Shown here piece by piece: positions 24,769-36,905 of a DNA stretch of 64,000 bases. The notes under the pieces are model-generated. The model was given only the letters and a program-made list of their open reading frames with translations, did not search any database and was not told the DNA's origin. Positions within the stretch are counted from its first letter, which is position 1. Each line of letters opens with the position of its first letter. Source of the stretch: Linnemannia schmuckeri (Eukaryota > Mortierellomycota > Mortierellomycetes > Mortierellales > Mortierellaceae); assembly GCA_029449235.1 (NCBI GenBank), contig JANATG010000003.1:1798001-1862000 (forward strand), in the 5' to 3' direction. The position numbers and the translations under genes are program-made.

Positions 24769-25202
24769 AATTGTCGAAAATACCTTTTTTTTTTAAAAAT
24801 AATAATAACAAAAGCAACTTGAGCCTAAACACAGTGTGCTGCTTACTTTTTATGTAATTTCATCTATCCCTCTCTGACTAAAAGCTATGTCTGTATGTAA
24901 GGAACAGCAAATATTGAGTGTGATCGCGTCAGTGTGATCAATAGATATGAATCGATCAGCGGCGTAGCACGCGTAGCACGCGTAGCGGTTCCTGAAATTT
25001 TGTTCGTATTCCCTCTCCCAGTCACACCTGCGCCAAAGGTCTCACCAACTTTTCGTTTTTTTACTGAAGTATCTCTCTCCATCTCCCTCCTCTCCGCTCT
25101 CACGCCTTCCGCCAGGACATACACTTTCGTGGCATCAACTCCCAGAAAGACCTTCATGCTTGGCTTTCAATCACCGGTCATCAGCGATGACCACCTGCAG
25201 CA
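24769..25202. other. Region between B2 and the B3 relic
   Basis: No gene is seen. It includes tandem CGTAGCACG-type units at about 24962-24990 and a TGAAATT block resembling the B2 upstream region, so it is probably the decayed B3 promoter. Confidence 0.5.
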
Positions 25203-25458
25203 ATGTCACAGAACGATTATCCTCACTCACTTGTCCAAGCAGTTCGACCTGTTTATAAGAACATTCTCATACCTGTAACTCCTGCAGCTGTCGCTTACGT
25301 TTTCATACACATTGATCCATTCTCTAGTGAAAACATCATTCTCTGAGACGATATACTGCAAGATTCAATGACGCACTTCATGTCAGACATGAAGCCTTTA
25401 TCCTCCTATTTTGAAGGGTGCCGAATTTAAAATGCACGCGCCCAATTCGTCACTATAC

Positions 25459-25492
<34 letters not shown>

Positions 25493-26090
25493 GCGTCCTC
25501 GGCCAGTGCAATAAAAGCATTCTAACATTTCGACGCCTATTATTAAATGCGATAGTCTCACTCCTCTCCACTTTGCTGCCATTTTGGGCGCCTCCTTGGA
25601 TGTTGCTGTCGATAGTCAAGTCACTTCATCAAATCCTACGCCAGTCCAGTCCGCATTCTAAAATATTGAAAACCAAACCTCGCAGTATCTATATGACCCT
25701 CTCAAACCAATCTGCCCCCGAACTATCCCTTGTGCAACGAAGCCTGTAACAAACGACCATGTAAACTACTTGCACAACAATTGAGCTATACCAACCTCAG
25801 CCTTCTGGGACCAGGAATGGGCGTCTACTCAGCATACACGAGTGCCTCCTCACCAATCCCGGGCTCCTTTTTCTCGTCCTCCTACGTCACATTGTCCTTC
25901 CTTTGGACTTGTCTCGGGACCCAACTCCCAGGTCCGTATGGATGTCAAAGAAGCTTTCGGGAAGATTACTGTCCACATCAATTTGGTCATACTTAAGGAC
26001 AAGAGCACTCCGGGGGAGTTCATAAAGGCGCTTGAATGTTACCTGAAGGCGGTCCGTCGGGGTCATTTGTCGGGAGGTTTTTTCATTATA
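25203..26090 (+). pseudogene. Sel1 type-B pseudogene (B3)
   Basis: A decayed third type-B copy just after B2. From the ATG at 25203 the frame matches B1/B2 (LVQAVRPVYKN, PVTPAAVA). It is broken by TGA at 25344-25346, where the paralogs have the conserved Trp of ILWDD. A single-base deletion then shifts the frame, and another shift precedes the remnant of PFLKG. The former intron donor is lost, and a 32-A tract sits in the former intron. The LDPLRF block survives as LTPLHFAAILGASLDVAV (from about 25556) with stops after it. The type-B block is still legible near 25937-26055 (VRMDVKEAFGKITVHINLV, ALECYLKAV). The Sel1 part and exon 3 are gone. Confidence 0.85.
25460..25491 (+). repeat. 32-base poly-A tract in the relic intron of B3
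   Basis: 32 A followed by CGCG. The paralogous introns in B1 and B2 have no such tract, so it was gained in this copy. Confidence 0.95.
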
Positions 26091-27282
26091 GTTTGAAAGC
26101 CATACATGACGAGCCGAGCGCTGGAAGTAAGCCAAGAATATTGAAGAGTGTTTTACCCATCAAAAATAGAATGAGAATAAAAAAAAAAAAAAAGGCCGAT
26201 GGAAACCTGGATCGATTGAACCGTAAACAACATGGAAATGACGACAAAGCGCATCGAAATGCTTAAAGCCATAGGGAAGCTGCAATCGGATGCGTCGAAG
26301 GGGTTGTACGCTGACATTAGTCTCTTGTGAACTGATACGTTGGCGATACCTTGATCCAGACATAAGGCACAAGTCAGTCGAGAACAGCGATACCAGCAGG
26401 TCGCAATTGGAGATTGGGACAAAAGCCCGCATTGATCGCGAGACCTAGTTCTGTGGATGCGGAAGAGAGGATTGTGAGACGCAAAGGGCGAGGTTGGGAT
26501 CGAAGAGCAAGAATGAAATTTGGTAATTTTTTTTATAAAAGACAAAAGTAAGTGCCTGATCAAGGGGAGAGCAACCTTTTCTATGTATGTCTGCCTGTCA
26601 TTTAGTTCTGTCGGGTAAGACTGATTTGATGCATGCATAGATGGACAGGTTCAACGTGGCCGACCCTCGTTGCTATATGGACCAACGACATGGCTAATCT
26701 TTTGTTCTCACATTTCCAAGGCATTGTTCTTATTGCTGTCATTGATTATTCAGAGAGCAACGCAGACATACTTTTCTTTCCTTCCTCTGTTGAGTGTGAT
26801 ACCATGGTTGATCGTTACCAACCGTTGTGTTTGTTGATCATCACTTCCTCTATCTTTTTTTCTTTATCCATACCTGAATTTATCTCACCCTCTATCTCCT
26901 TTTCTCACAGTCCATATCCACATTAAAAAAAAAGAAAATGTGTGATATGTTTCAAAATGTATTTTTACTACTTTAAGAAACATAAGGGGAATGTAATCAT
27001 GGGCCGTCCTTTGTTTTCAAGCTAGAAATCACAAAGTGTTTCTATCATCCTTGTTCTTATTTACTCGCGTTTAAATCCACTAACGGATGAACAGTCAGCT
27101 TTATATTTTCATTCTCACCCATTATCGTTGAATCACAAGCTCTGCATAAACATGAGCATACTCTTTGATGGGGTAAGAAAAAAGGGATATAGCCCCGAAC
27201 TAAAGTTAGTAAAGCAAAAGGTTACGAACAAAAGCAAATAAAGAACGCGTCAACACGCGTACAGGAACGAACAAAAGAATAA
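26091..27282. other. Intergenic region after the Sel1 array
   Basis: About 1.2 kb of AT-rich sequence with short, unconvincing frames on both strands. No gene or repeat is recognised. Confidence 0.55.
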
Positions 27283-27365
27283 TGGTAGAAGTGGGATTTG
27301 AACCCACGCCTCTCTCGAGACCGCAACTTGAGTGCGGCGCCTTAGACCAACTCGGCCATCCTACC
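27283..27365 (-). tRNA. tRNA-Leu (anticodon CAA)
   Basis: An 83-base tRNA on the minus strand beginning GGTAGGATGGCCGAG. The acceptor stem GGTAGGA pairs with TTCTACC. The anticodon stem CCGCA/TGCGG carries the loop CTCAAGT, giving anticodon CAA. The long variable arm (around CTCGAGAG) is typical of class II Leu tRNAs. The T arm GTGGG-TTCAAAT-CCCAC is perfect and the discriminator base is A, as expected for Leu. There is no intron. Confidence 0.95.
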
Positions 27366-27452
27366 AGATAAAAACTTATTTTCCTAGCACAGTTTTATAA
27401 ACGTAATTCAATATTTGCATATTGGTGGCGCTCATCACGTGCTTGTTTAACA

Positions 27453-27457
<5 letters not shown>

Positions 27458-27499
<42 letters not shown>
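27458..27499 (+). repeat. 42-base poly-A tract
   Basis: 42 consecutive A between tRNA-Leu and the next gene, ending in GCGGG. ATTGGTGGCG (27421-27430) and CACGTG (27436-27441) lie just before it. The same two short words also lie beside the A tract near tRNA-Ser at 62945-62968. Confidence 0.95.
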
Positions 27500-27500
<1 letters not shown>

Positions 27501-27557
27501 CGGGTACGAAAAACAAGGAAGTGTGAATATGATCGTCCAATTGTCCACGGACGCCAG

Positions 27558-28133
27558 ATGCCAAGGCCAGTTCCCATACACTGGCAGTCGCCCTCGAATG
27601 CGGAACATGTTCAAGGATTCTCTTCTATCGGTGGAGCTCGAGCCGCGCACAGCGGTAGTCCTGCTCCCGATCGTGATGAGAACCCCAAGTGGAGCGTCTC
27701 GGACCTCCTCTGCGGTATCACCCCCAAGAGCATGTTGACTCAATGGTCCGCGGTTTTCCGGACCCCACAGTCCATCGCCATAACGGTCTTGCACAAGTTT
27801 GTTGGTTACCTGGAAGCGCAGGCTTCGGAGTTGATATGGAAGCCTCGGTGCTCCGCGACGATCGCGTGGGAGCAGATACAGGGCATCTCTGCCATGAACA
27901 AGACCTCCAAGTACACAGGTCCCCGGGGTGACTGGAGTCAGGGATACGGATACATCACCCGAGATGGTTTTTGCCCGTGTGGCGCTTCGCTAGCCACACA
28001 TGAGAATGGGCGCTGCCCTGGAGCGTCCATGGATCCACGCGCGGCCGATGAGCGGTTGCTGGATAGGTTGTTGGGAAGGAGGAGATTGTCATTAATGGAG
28101 AGGATGGGAAGAATTCCATTTATTCGTGTTTAG
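27558..28133 (+). CDS. Hypothetical protein, 191 residues, with a Cys motif
   Basis: I do not recognise this protein. One exon, first in-frame ATG at 27558. Legible segments are SVSDLLCGITPKSMLTQW, VLHKFVGYLEAQASEL, GYGYITRDGFCPCGASLAT and a basic C-terminal end, LLGRRRLSLMERMGRIPF. The CPCG...C pattern could bind a metal, but too few ligands are visible to say so. There is no signal peptide or membrane segment. It starts 192 bases upstream of, and divergent from, tRNA-Leu. A diverged broken copy at 62516-62890 preserves the same frame, which supports an ancestral coding role. The matching 3' flank is alike in both copies too, so similarity alone does not prove current selection. Confidence 0.5.
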   Translation: MPRPVPIHWQSPSNAEHVQGFSSIGGARAAHSGSPAPDRDENPKWSVSDLLCGITPKSMLTQWSAVFRTPQSIAITVLHKFVGYLEAQASELIWKPRCSATIAWEQIQGISAMNKTSKYTGPRGDWSQGYGYITRDGFCPCGASLATHENGRCPGASMDPRAADERLLDRLLGRRRLSLMERMGRIPFIRV

Positions 28134-28310
28134 TTTTATTTTTTTTTCTATTGAAGCTGTGAGGAGCAGCGGCAATTGTTGCGCAGAGCCAGGTTGTGGA
28201 CCGGACTGCGACTGGTGGATAGCTCTTGGAAGAGTTTGGTATGTAGCTCCTTTCACTATCGAATGCCATTCTTGGGCTTTTCACTGGAGAAATAAAATTG
28301 CATACAAAAA
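27758..28310 (+). repeat. Dispersed duplicate block, copy 1
   Basis: About 550 bp covering the second two-thirds of the hypothetical gene and its 3' flank. It is matched in inverted orientation by 62347-62890. Similarity starts near CCCACAGTCCAT and runs past the stop codon through GCAGAGCCAGGTTGTGGACC to about GGAGAAATAA. The first third of the gene is not matched. Confidence 0.8.
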
Positions 28311-31300
28311 AAATAAAAAAATAAAAAAATAAAATGAAAAAAAAGCCGACCGAGATTGTGGTTTGCCTGCCATTTACAAATAAAAGAGGACATTCAGAAC
28401 GAAGTGACCTTTATCTGCTCTCTTTCCTCGCTTCCTCCAGTCCATCAAAGCTCTTCAGCAAGAAAAAGTTCTTTAATATGTTTCTTTGCGCGAAGAGAAG
28501 CACCTCTGAGCAATAGATTGTCTTTGGTACATTGTTCCCTCTTGCGATTGATGTCCGTGATTGTTTAACTTTTTTTTCTGAACAAAGGCTTGTAAAAAAA
28601 TGATTGACAAAATGAAATGAAGTATATTTTTACTAATACCATCATTCCACTCATATTCATTACTCATTTGAAATGCCTTGCGATTCAATGCCCCCCAACA
28701 TGGTCTACAGCCGATTCTTTTACAACCATCCGTAGTCTCGATCACCTCATATTCTGTCGGGATAGATAGCCGCACTAGAGCATGATCTACCAAAATTCGT
28801 ATCCAATCTTCAAGATATGCCAATCATCTTTAAGATCAGGAAATATGGCAGTAGTGGTTCTCCTATTTAGTTTGGCAGAACAACAGACAAACAACGGTGA
28901 AAACTAAACTTCCTTTTTGCTTTTGCTTTGCCGGTTTAGTCTCGACCCATACCTTCAAAATCCTGTTCTGCTTTGCCTTTTACTCCGTTGATGAAATTGG
29001 ATCTAAATAAGCGCGATGCAGTGCAATTGAACAATTAGGACAAAAATGTACAGCCCTGGCGCTACTGCAGGTCGGCACAATTGGCCCATATGACGCCCTC
29101 CTCCTTCGGCGGATGTAGCATGGCGACATCTTGCTCGTCTGTTTTTTCTTCCTCTATTCATGTCAATTTCTCTCTTTTTCTCACATGCCCTCATAAAAAA
29201 TGACAATCCTGAAAAAAGAGGCAGCATCAGGGCGAGTGAGTGATGAGTCTGAGAGTGTGTGGATCATTTCTCTTTGCACGCGATCTTTTTTTTTGTCTTT
29301 TGTATATAGTTGACTCGATGGTACCATTCTTTTTCTTCCTTTTTTTTTCTTTTCTTTTTCTTTTTCTTTTTCTTTTTTTTTCTCGTCCCATTCTTCCCAT
29401 ACTACAGAGTCGAAGCCGCGCGTCCTTTTTTTTTCTTGCTCCTCGGAGCTTCTGTATAGACTAGTCTTCTTTTCAGACAACGATGAGGGTACATACAACT
29501 CCAGATGTATGTACCCGTCCGAAAAAAAAAAAAAAAAAAGACTTGGAACGTCCTAATTGGGTGTAGTTCCGAGAAGCAGAAAAGAGAGTTCAGAAAAGGA
29601 GAAAATCAGGCACATGGTCGACTTAAAAAAAAACAAGAAAAACCAGCAGGCGAAAAACAAAACACTAGCAGGGCCGACATCTCGAACGTGTACAGTCGAG
29701 GATACATTTTCGGAGTTGTTGGGTTCTCGGCACTTCTGAAGCCATTGTTTTCTTTTTTTTTCCTAAATTGCATTTCTCTTCTGCCCTACACTATCTGCCA
29801 CTGTTTTCCATTTTTTTTTGGTGCTGGGTAAAGTACTGTTTCTTTGTAAGGCCGTCCACAAGTACTGGGACGAAGATACTGATAGAAAACGATAGCAGGA
29901 TGGGGGTGAGTGTAAAGCAATGGGAGTGTGGGGGGCCCAATTGGAGGGGAGGCGTAGTAGTGAGTCAAGGAAAAATGGATCGATTTGCCCCCGCGGGACA
30001 AGAAGGTAGGCCTTACAAACACACAAACAGAAATAAAGCAACGGTTTTAGATGGACGAGAATGTGTATGTCTGCATGTGTGTGTGGAGGATGGTGGGTGG
30101 ATCGTGCTTAACTCTTTTTTTTTTTTTTTTAAAAAAAAGGTATAAACACCATACAAAAAACAAATCGTCTGCATGATCCATGGTCTGACCCATCCATTTG
30201 AACAAATAAATAACGACAAATAAAGTAGCAAACTAAGATACAGGTGCAGGAAAATAACAAAAAGACTGGGGCAAAAAAAGTGGGCACAGGATTGTACACA
30301 AATAGTAACAGCAAAATGGACTGAATAAGGATGTGCCACAAATACATACAAAGCTCAAATAAGACACGAAAAAAGGGTGGGTTGATGTCCAGAGAGAGAG
30401 AGAGAGTAGATGTTGTGTGGGACCAACAAAGTTGTTTACGCTCTCAAAACATTATAAACGACTTTCTTATTTTTTTTAGGCAGGGCACGAAGGGGAAGGA
30501 GGGATAGGATTGTTGGTTGTTGTCATTCATACAGCCCATCCCAGCCCCTTCTTCATCCCTCATCACACACGGACCTAGAACATCGTCACAACAACAACGA
30601 CAACAACAGTAACAACAGCAAAAAGTCTGGTCCTCGCATTTCACTTTTCTGATCTGTTTGGTCTGGTCGGTCGGTTTATCGGTTGGTGGTCGGTGGATTT
30701 CTTTTTGTTTGAGCTTGTGCATGTTTTTTTCTAGTATCCATCCCTCACGTCCTGACTCAAATAACTACAAAAAATAGCTGCATAACATACCCCTTTTTCT
30801 TAAGATCTTTTTTTTTTTGAACGACCTGATAGAGCGCGGAGGGGGACAAGAGGGAGTCGGAGAAAAGCCAAGAAAAAGGGAGATGAACGTGAATGACCAC
30901 TGCATATCAGTTACTTTTTTTATTATTTTCTCCAGGTAATAACCATAAAATCCAAAATCTTAAAGAGGGGCCAGACCCTTTTTTTTAGTAAGATGGGCTG
31001 GGCTAGGTCGCGAGTGGGAAATTGGAAAATGAAAAGTGCGATAGTCTGCACGACTAGCCAACAAGTCCGAACTCATACTACTGATACAACTTTACCAACC
31101 GACTATTTCTCAACCGACTCTGGACCCTCTAAAAAAGCTTAGGACCCTTTTCCACTTTTTTCTTTTGTTCCGCCCCTGCATGTATGCGAAATGTGTGCAA
31201 ATTACAAAAGACGGCCTAAAATCTAGGTTACATTTCTGTATTTTTGCTTTGACGAATCGATGATGTGATAGGCAAAAAAAGCTGGACCTACACTAGTTCA

Positions 31301-33686
31301 GGGACATCCTCCTTCCCTTGTCTCCTCTCTTTCCATAGCCGAAGATAGCTCACTTGGCATGGATGGGCGTGCGGGCAGGCAGGTTCTCTTACAAAACCGG
31401 TTCAATCATCCTTCACCAACGCTTTCCGGCGCACAAAAAATAGACACTTACACCAAGAAGAGTCAACCTGGACAAACGGTTAGGTCCAGTAATCCGCTTG
31501 AAACGAGTTTGGGCTGTAGTCCAAAATGAGGTTTATCATGCGCGTCTACTTCTACTCTCTCACATAATTCAGCCATTTGGACTATCATTCATCCATAACT
31601 CCTTTTTTGCATTCGCCTTCTCTCCCCGCCTTCTCTCCCTTTGATTCTTTGTCATTACAAATAATGTGCTGTTTTAGGAAGAAAGAGCGAAGGGAGTCTG
31701 GATAATAATGGGAGCCGGATATAGGATTTCGTATATCGTGTAAAAAAGGGTTTTGTATTATTTGTGCGAACATGTGTTCGACACACATAAACACAACAAA
31801 CAATCAACAAAGAGATAGGCCTAAGTGGTGTGGGTTTGTCTCAAAGGGCTAGACCCTTTTTTTCTGGCCATTGTTGACCCACTACTAGCACAACTAAAAA
31901 TTTAATGTTTTTATGTTGTGGATTTGTGTGCAAGTGCGGGTCAGTCTTGCTATTCCTTCTTTCTTGGATAGTGAATAGAGTAGAGAGTAGTTGGTTGACA
32001 CGGCCGAGAATAAAGTCCAAGGAGAGCAGCAGTATGCAGCGCGCAATGACCTTTCTTTGTGTACCTGTGGATGTCGAGGACAAAAAAAACCTACTATTGG
32101 TCATGTTATTATCCTCGATTCTCTTCCCTCCTTCCGCAAACATTGGGATGGGACACAGGACACACAAAAAGTGAAAAGCTGGAGGTAAGATAAGTAAAGG
32201 CAAAGGCAAGGTCAGGGGCTAGAATGAAGTGGATTTAGTGGAGAAGGGTTAGGGAGACAGAATAGTCGAATGGGGTGAGCAACAGTCGATTGAGGAGTGA
32301 AGACCTTATTTTCTATTCTTCTCTCTCCACTTTAACACAAATAATCTTCCGATAGGAAAGGGGGAAAAAGGTACATTGCTTCTGGTCGAGAACGAAACGA
32401 AACACAAATCAGAAACAGAAACAGACACAAATGGCAGACAACAGATCGTAGATCACAACACTTAAAAAAGGGTCTGGCCTTGTTTGTCTCATTCATTGAT
32501 CAAAGAAAAACACCACTTTCACTTTCATTTTCACGTATACATCCCTCCACCACCGCGTCCAGCCCTCGCCGCTGCGATCCCTTCTTTATCCACACTGCAT
32601 AAGAAAAGTTGCTGTGTTTTCATTTGTGCATAAACGACGCACACTCGATGGAGAGCAAAAAAAAAAACACGCGAACAAATGAACGAACAGATGACTGCCT
32701 AAGGAGAGAGTAACAGATGGGAATAGAGGGAGAGAAGGTATTGAGCCTAGCCTTGTGGTGTGCTGCACACTTGAGCATGCGTGTGTATGGGTGCGTATGA
32801 ACGTGCCATCATCATTCATATGTATGGCGAAATAGCCCTACAATCACCTCTCTACGGAAAAAAAAAAACCATCAGTCAAGCATGGTCCTCTTGTTCACCC
32901 CAAAAAAATTTATCCAACCTCGCCTCTGCTGACACCCTGACTGCGCAGAAATCTTTTTCACTTCAACCCCCCCTTCTTCACCGTTGTGTCATATTGTATT
33001 CCTCCTCCAAGTAACCCCTGTCTAGCTCCTCTTTCCAACCGTTCCTTTTTTCTTGGAACAATCGCTTACGACATTTTCGCAACACACTTAAGAACTTATG
33101 CGCCTCTCCCTACTTCTCCCACCCTCCTCCACTCCTCTCACTCAATCTTTACTCCGATCGATAAAGCTCAAGGAAAATAAAATAACGCCACGTTTGTAGA
33201 GCATAAACATGGCTGTTGTTAGTTTGCGCCAATAATCGTATGCATACTATGCCACTCGCACACTGCACCGTATTGACATGTCGAGGGAAATCAGGGAAGG
33301 AAAATGAAAGGAGAGAAGGACAGTTTCCACTCTTTTTTGGGGTGCCGCCTATCCTTCTCTCTCTCTGTCTTATGCCCACGCCACATCCTCTTTCTGCAAA
33401 TCTGTATATCCCACCTGTTTGCTGCAGTAGAAACATTAACATCAATAATAAAAAAAAAACGCCATGTGCGCCTCGATTGCTCACTTTTTATTTTTCCAAG
33501 CTGGAAACAGCAAAAACAACAATAACAACAGCAAACAAGTAAACAAATCGATCCAAAAAGAGAGAACCAAGTCAAGTTGATATGCATAATGATGCTTTGG
33601 AGGGAAGAATCATCCAAATGTAGGGGATTTATTATTCTCCTTTCTTCTTAGTCCTTCCTTTCAGCTACCCAACAAACAGCTCTTCA
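28311..33686. other. Gene-poor region downstream of the zinc-finger gene
   Basis: About 5.4 kb in which every open frame is short or made of homopolymer-coded residues. It holds CTTTTT repeats (29335-29385), an A18 tract (29522-29539), a GA microsatellite near 30390 and scattered GGCCAGACCC-like words. No protein or RNA gene is supported. Confidence 0.5.
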
Positions 33687-36600
33687 TTAAGATTTGGGAG
33701 CAGCAGAAGTGGATGACGCAGCAGGAGTGGTGGTGATAGTAAGATGGGTCAAGGAATGGGCCAGGATACCATGCTTGGTATCATAGACCTGTGAGCAGCC
33801 TTCCTCAAAGCATGGGTAAGGAGGCTTAGTCTTGAGGGTGTTGTGCATCCACACATGTGCTTCAAGCGCCTCTGCATTCGGCAACAGACATGGGCAACCT
33901 TCCATGGGGCATTGTTTCTGTTAAAGGCCGATGGTATCACAAAAAAATAAAATAATGTAGTTGCATGTTAGTATTTTCAGACTCTTTTCTTTGTTCTCGT
34001 TCTCTCCTTTTTGGATAGACCCAAAGGAACATTTAAACACGTTTTAGTACCACCATCGAAAAAAAACACAACACAACAACAACAACAATAAATAAAATAA
34101 CATGCACCTGCAGGAAAGAGAGTAAACAAGTCAAATAAAGCAAAAGAAAGGCCAGCCCGAGAAAAAAAAAAGAGAGTAGTGTAAACAAAACCGCATACTG
34201 AATAAAACACAATTCAATCGAATCTCTCATATATATGTATGCATACATACAAACAACACCAAAACAATGAAAACCACGGCTCGCAATCACATCATCCTTG
34301 CAATCACAGGCATTTTTTTCTTATTTCTTGTGAAATAAACAAAAACACAACCCTCCCTTCATCCACTCGTATTCACTCTTTGCGCTGAGCATATGGCAGA
34401 GCTGGGTAGGAAATGCATGATAATTCAACAAAAAAAAAATCAAAAGCAAAAGAAAGTAGACATAAAGGAAAAGAAAGCGACGAATTACCTTTTGATAGAG
34501 ACACTTGTGCTTGTAGGCGATACGTTGACAGTCAAACTCTTGATCGCACTGCTTGTAAGGGCAGGCGAATCGATAGTCAGGACCTAGATCTCGATGGATC
34601 CTGGTCTGATGATCCGAGAGCTGTTTGCTGCCCGAATACACCTTGCCACAGTCTCCGACCAGACACATCCACTCGAACCCGAGCGACTGCTCCTCATGCA
34701 GCTGTTTGTGCCGCTGCAGCGTCAGGGGATTGGCCAGCACCGCCTTACAGTCGCCGTAATCGCACTTGAAGGCCTGGCCAATGAGCCCTTTCTCGTGGTC
34801 GAGAACGTGGCGCCGCACGTAATCCGTGCTTCCAAACGTTGCCGTACAACCCTCGATCGGACAGGGCAACCGCTCACCAGACTTGACCTGCTTGCATCGC
34901 AGCTCGTGCGCTCGCAGGCACCGATTTGTTCCAAAGACCTTGTCGCAACCCTCGACGGGGCAGTAGAGACGGATGCCGGCCTCGCGCTCGGCATGAATCT
35001 GAAGATGGTCCTTCAGACTCTTGGGCGTCGCGAGGGTCTTGTCGCAGTCGGGCCACGTGCACGGATACTTGATCCCGACCAAACCTCGCTGGTGTTTCAA
35101 CCGATGGCGGGACAGGTTCTCGGTGGATCCATACGCGGCGTCACATCCGGGCTCGGTACAGTGGTGCGTCAGCCCGGCTTTCTTTTGGCGGCAGAGGCGC
35201 ACATGAGCGGCCTGGCTTTGCTTGGTCCGAAGACTGACGTTACACCCATCGATCGTGCACAAGAACCGCTCGCCCTGATCGGCCTCTCGATGGTCGCGGA
35301 TATGTCGCCGGAGACCTTGGTGGGTCGAGTAAGCCCTGCGGCACTCACCGATCGCACAAACAAAGGGGAGCGTCGCTGGATCGACCACGAGGAGGGGATG
35401 GGCCATCGACACGACTTTTGGAACAAACGGCGCCCATGGTGGTGCCGTCGAGGAAGATGAGGGGACAGGCGTGCCAGAGGATAAAGCCGAAGCCGAAGCC
35501 GAAGCCGAGGAGGAAGTCGCTGAGATCGAGGTCGAGACCGACATGGACCGACCATAATTCTCCTCGTCAGGTAACGCCTCGGAGGGAGTTTGAGGACGGG
35601 AGTGAGAGAGGTCCATCAGGGAGGGCGAAGGGGAAGGAGGCGGTTTTACGAGGACCATGTCCTCATCCTCATCTGCATTGTCAACGCTGTGAAGATCAGC
35701 CATCGAGGGGAGTTGCTTTCGGGAGGTCGCAGTGGGAGTAGGGAGAATTGCTGTCGATTTCTTCTTGCTGAAATTTGCTGCCTTTGCCATCGTTGATGTA
35801 GATGCGCCTGGATCGGGTTTGATGATGATGGACGAAGGTTTTGAAGTGGAAGAAGGAGAGGGTCGTTGGACGGTCCGATCGAAAGTAGCAGACGCAGACA
35901 AGGTCTGTGACTTTGGCGAGGGGGAAGAGTAGTGGGAGACAGAGGAGACTGGAGAGGAAGAAAAGGATGGTTCAGGAGAAGAGGATGAGGGGGAGAGAGA
36001 AGAGGTACCAAGGGACTGAGGGCGAACAGATCCACGATGACCGAACTCTTCGAAAGGACGAGAAGGTTGCTGTGGTATAGGGGTTGAGGGAGCATTGTGC
36101 TGCTGATGCTGCTGGTGCTTGTGTTGATGCTGATGATATGCATCCTGGTACCTCGCATGCTGCTCGTACTCGTATCGTTGGTGTTGCTGTTGATGTTGTC
36201 GAGAGGAAGAAGTGTGAATGGGTCTTGGGTAAGGGAATGTGTTGTTACTGCTGTTATCATGGCTGCGACCGTTATAATGGTACTGCGAGCCCCGTTGTTG
36301 GTGCTGGTGGTGTTGATGCTGTTGTTGCATATGATGTGGCTGTGGTGGTTGCTGGTGTTGAAGTTGAGGGAGGGAGTGAGGATGGGGATGAGGATAAGGA
36401 TAGCTGTTGTTGTTATTGTGAGCTGGTGTAGGGGGGTATCTCTCTGGGCTGCTGTGTGGAGAGTGAGGGTGCGAGTGTGGGTGAGATGGGTGTTGTTGTT
36501 GTTGTGAGTGAGGATGTCTTGGAGGGGAGCCGGCTTGTTGGGACCGTGAGTGATGATGGTGATGATGATGTTGTTGTTGTTGTTGAGCCGAGACAGAAGA

Positions 36601-36732
36601 GCGGCGAGTGTTGGAGAAGGTAGCTGCAGCAGAAGGAAAAGAAGATGAAGAGGGTGTGTGATAGAAGGAGAGGTGTTGTCCTGGTGCAGAGGGTGCGCTG
36701 CGAGTGAAAGACATTGTCGGGTTATTCATCAT
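33687..36732 (-). CDS. C2H2 zinc-finger protein with eleven fingers
   Basis: Two exons, 36732-34489 and 33917-33687, give 824 residues. The first 450 or so are low complexity: His, Gln, Ser and Pro runs, with KKKSTAILPTPTATSRKQLP as a more ordered basic patch. Nine C-x4-C fingers follow in exon 1 (for example CTEPGCDAAYGSTENLSRH). Two more are in exon 2 (CPMEGCPCLLPNAEALEAH and CFEEGCSQVYDTKHGILAH). Fingers 2, 5 and 9 end in Cys in place of the last His. The C-x4-C spacing is that of TFIIIA/Zap1-like fungal fingers. The 571-bp intron is far longer than others here, but its removal keeps the frame and adds two well-formed fingers, whereas reading through gives a hydrophobic nonsense tail. Probably a nuclear DNA- or RNA-binding regulator; target unknown. 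Confidence 0.88.
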
Positions 36733-36871
36733 TGTTATTTGTCGGAGATAGGAGGAGGAAGAGGAGAACGAGGGAAGAAGGTGTGGGTGAAGGCTGAAGG
36801 GAAAGAGAAGTAAAGAGAAGAGAGGGGAAGAAGAGAAGTGGAAGTGGAGAAGAAAAGCGAGAAAGAATTAT

Positions 36872-36875
<4 letters not shown>

Positions 36876-36904
<29 letters not shown>
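36876..36904 (+). repeat. 29-base poly-A tract
   Basis: 29 A about 145 bases upstream of the zinc-finger start codon, within its likely promoter or leader (T-run on the sense strand). It ends in GCGAATC. Confidence 0.95.

Positions 36905-36905
<1 letters not shown>

Noticed and set aside
29240..29500. Phe-rich and Lys-rich open frames on both strands
   Set aside because: Produced by CTTTTT repeats; no coding signature.
31354..31411. Box A-like (TAGCTCACTTGG) and box B-like (GGTTCAATC) words suggesting a tRNA
   Set aside because: No acceptor, anticodon or T stems can be paired around them.
34321..34488. Continuation of the zinc-finger frame past 34489
   Set aside because: The tail is hydrophobic nonsense, and a donor GTAATT with an acceptor at 33918 joins in frame to two further zinc fingers.
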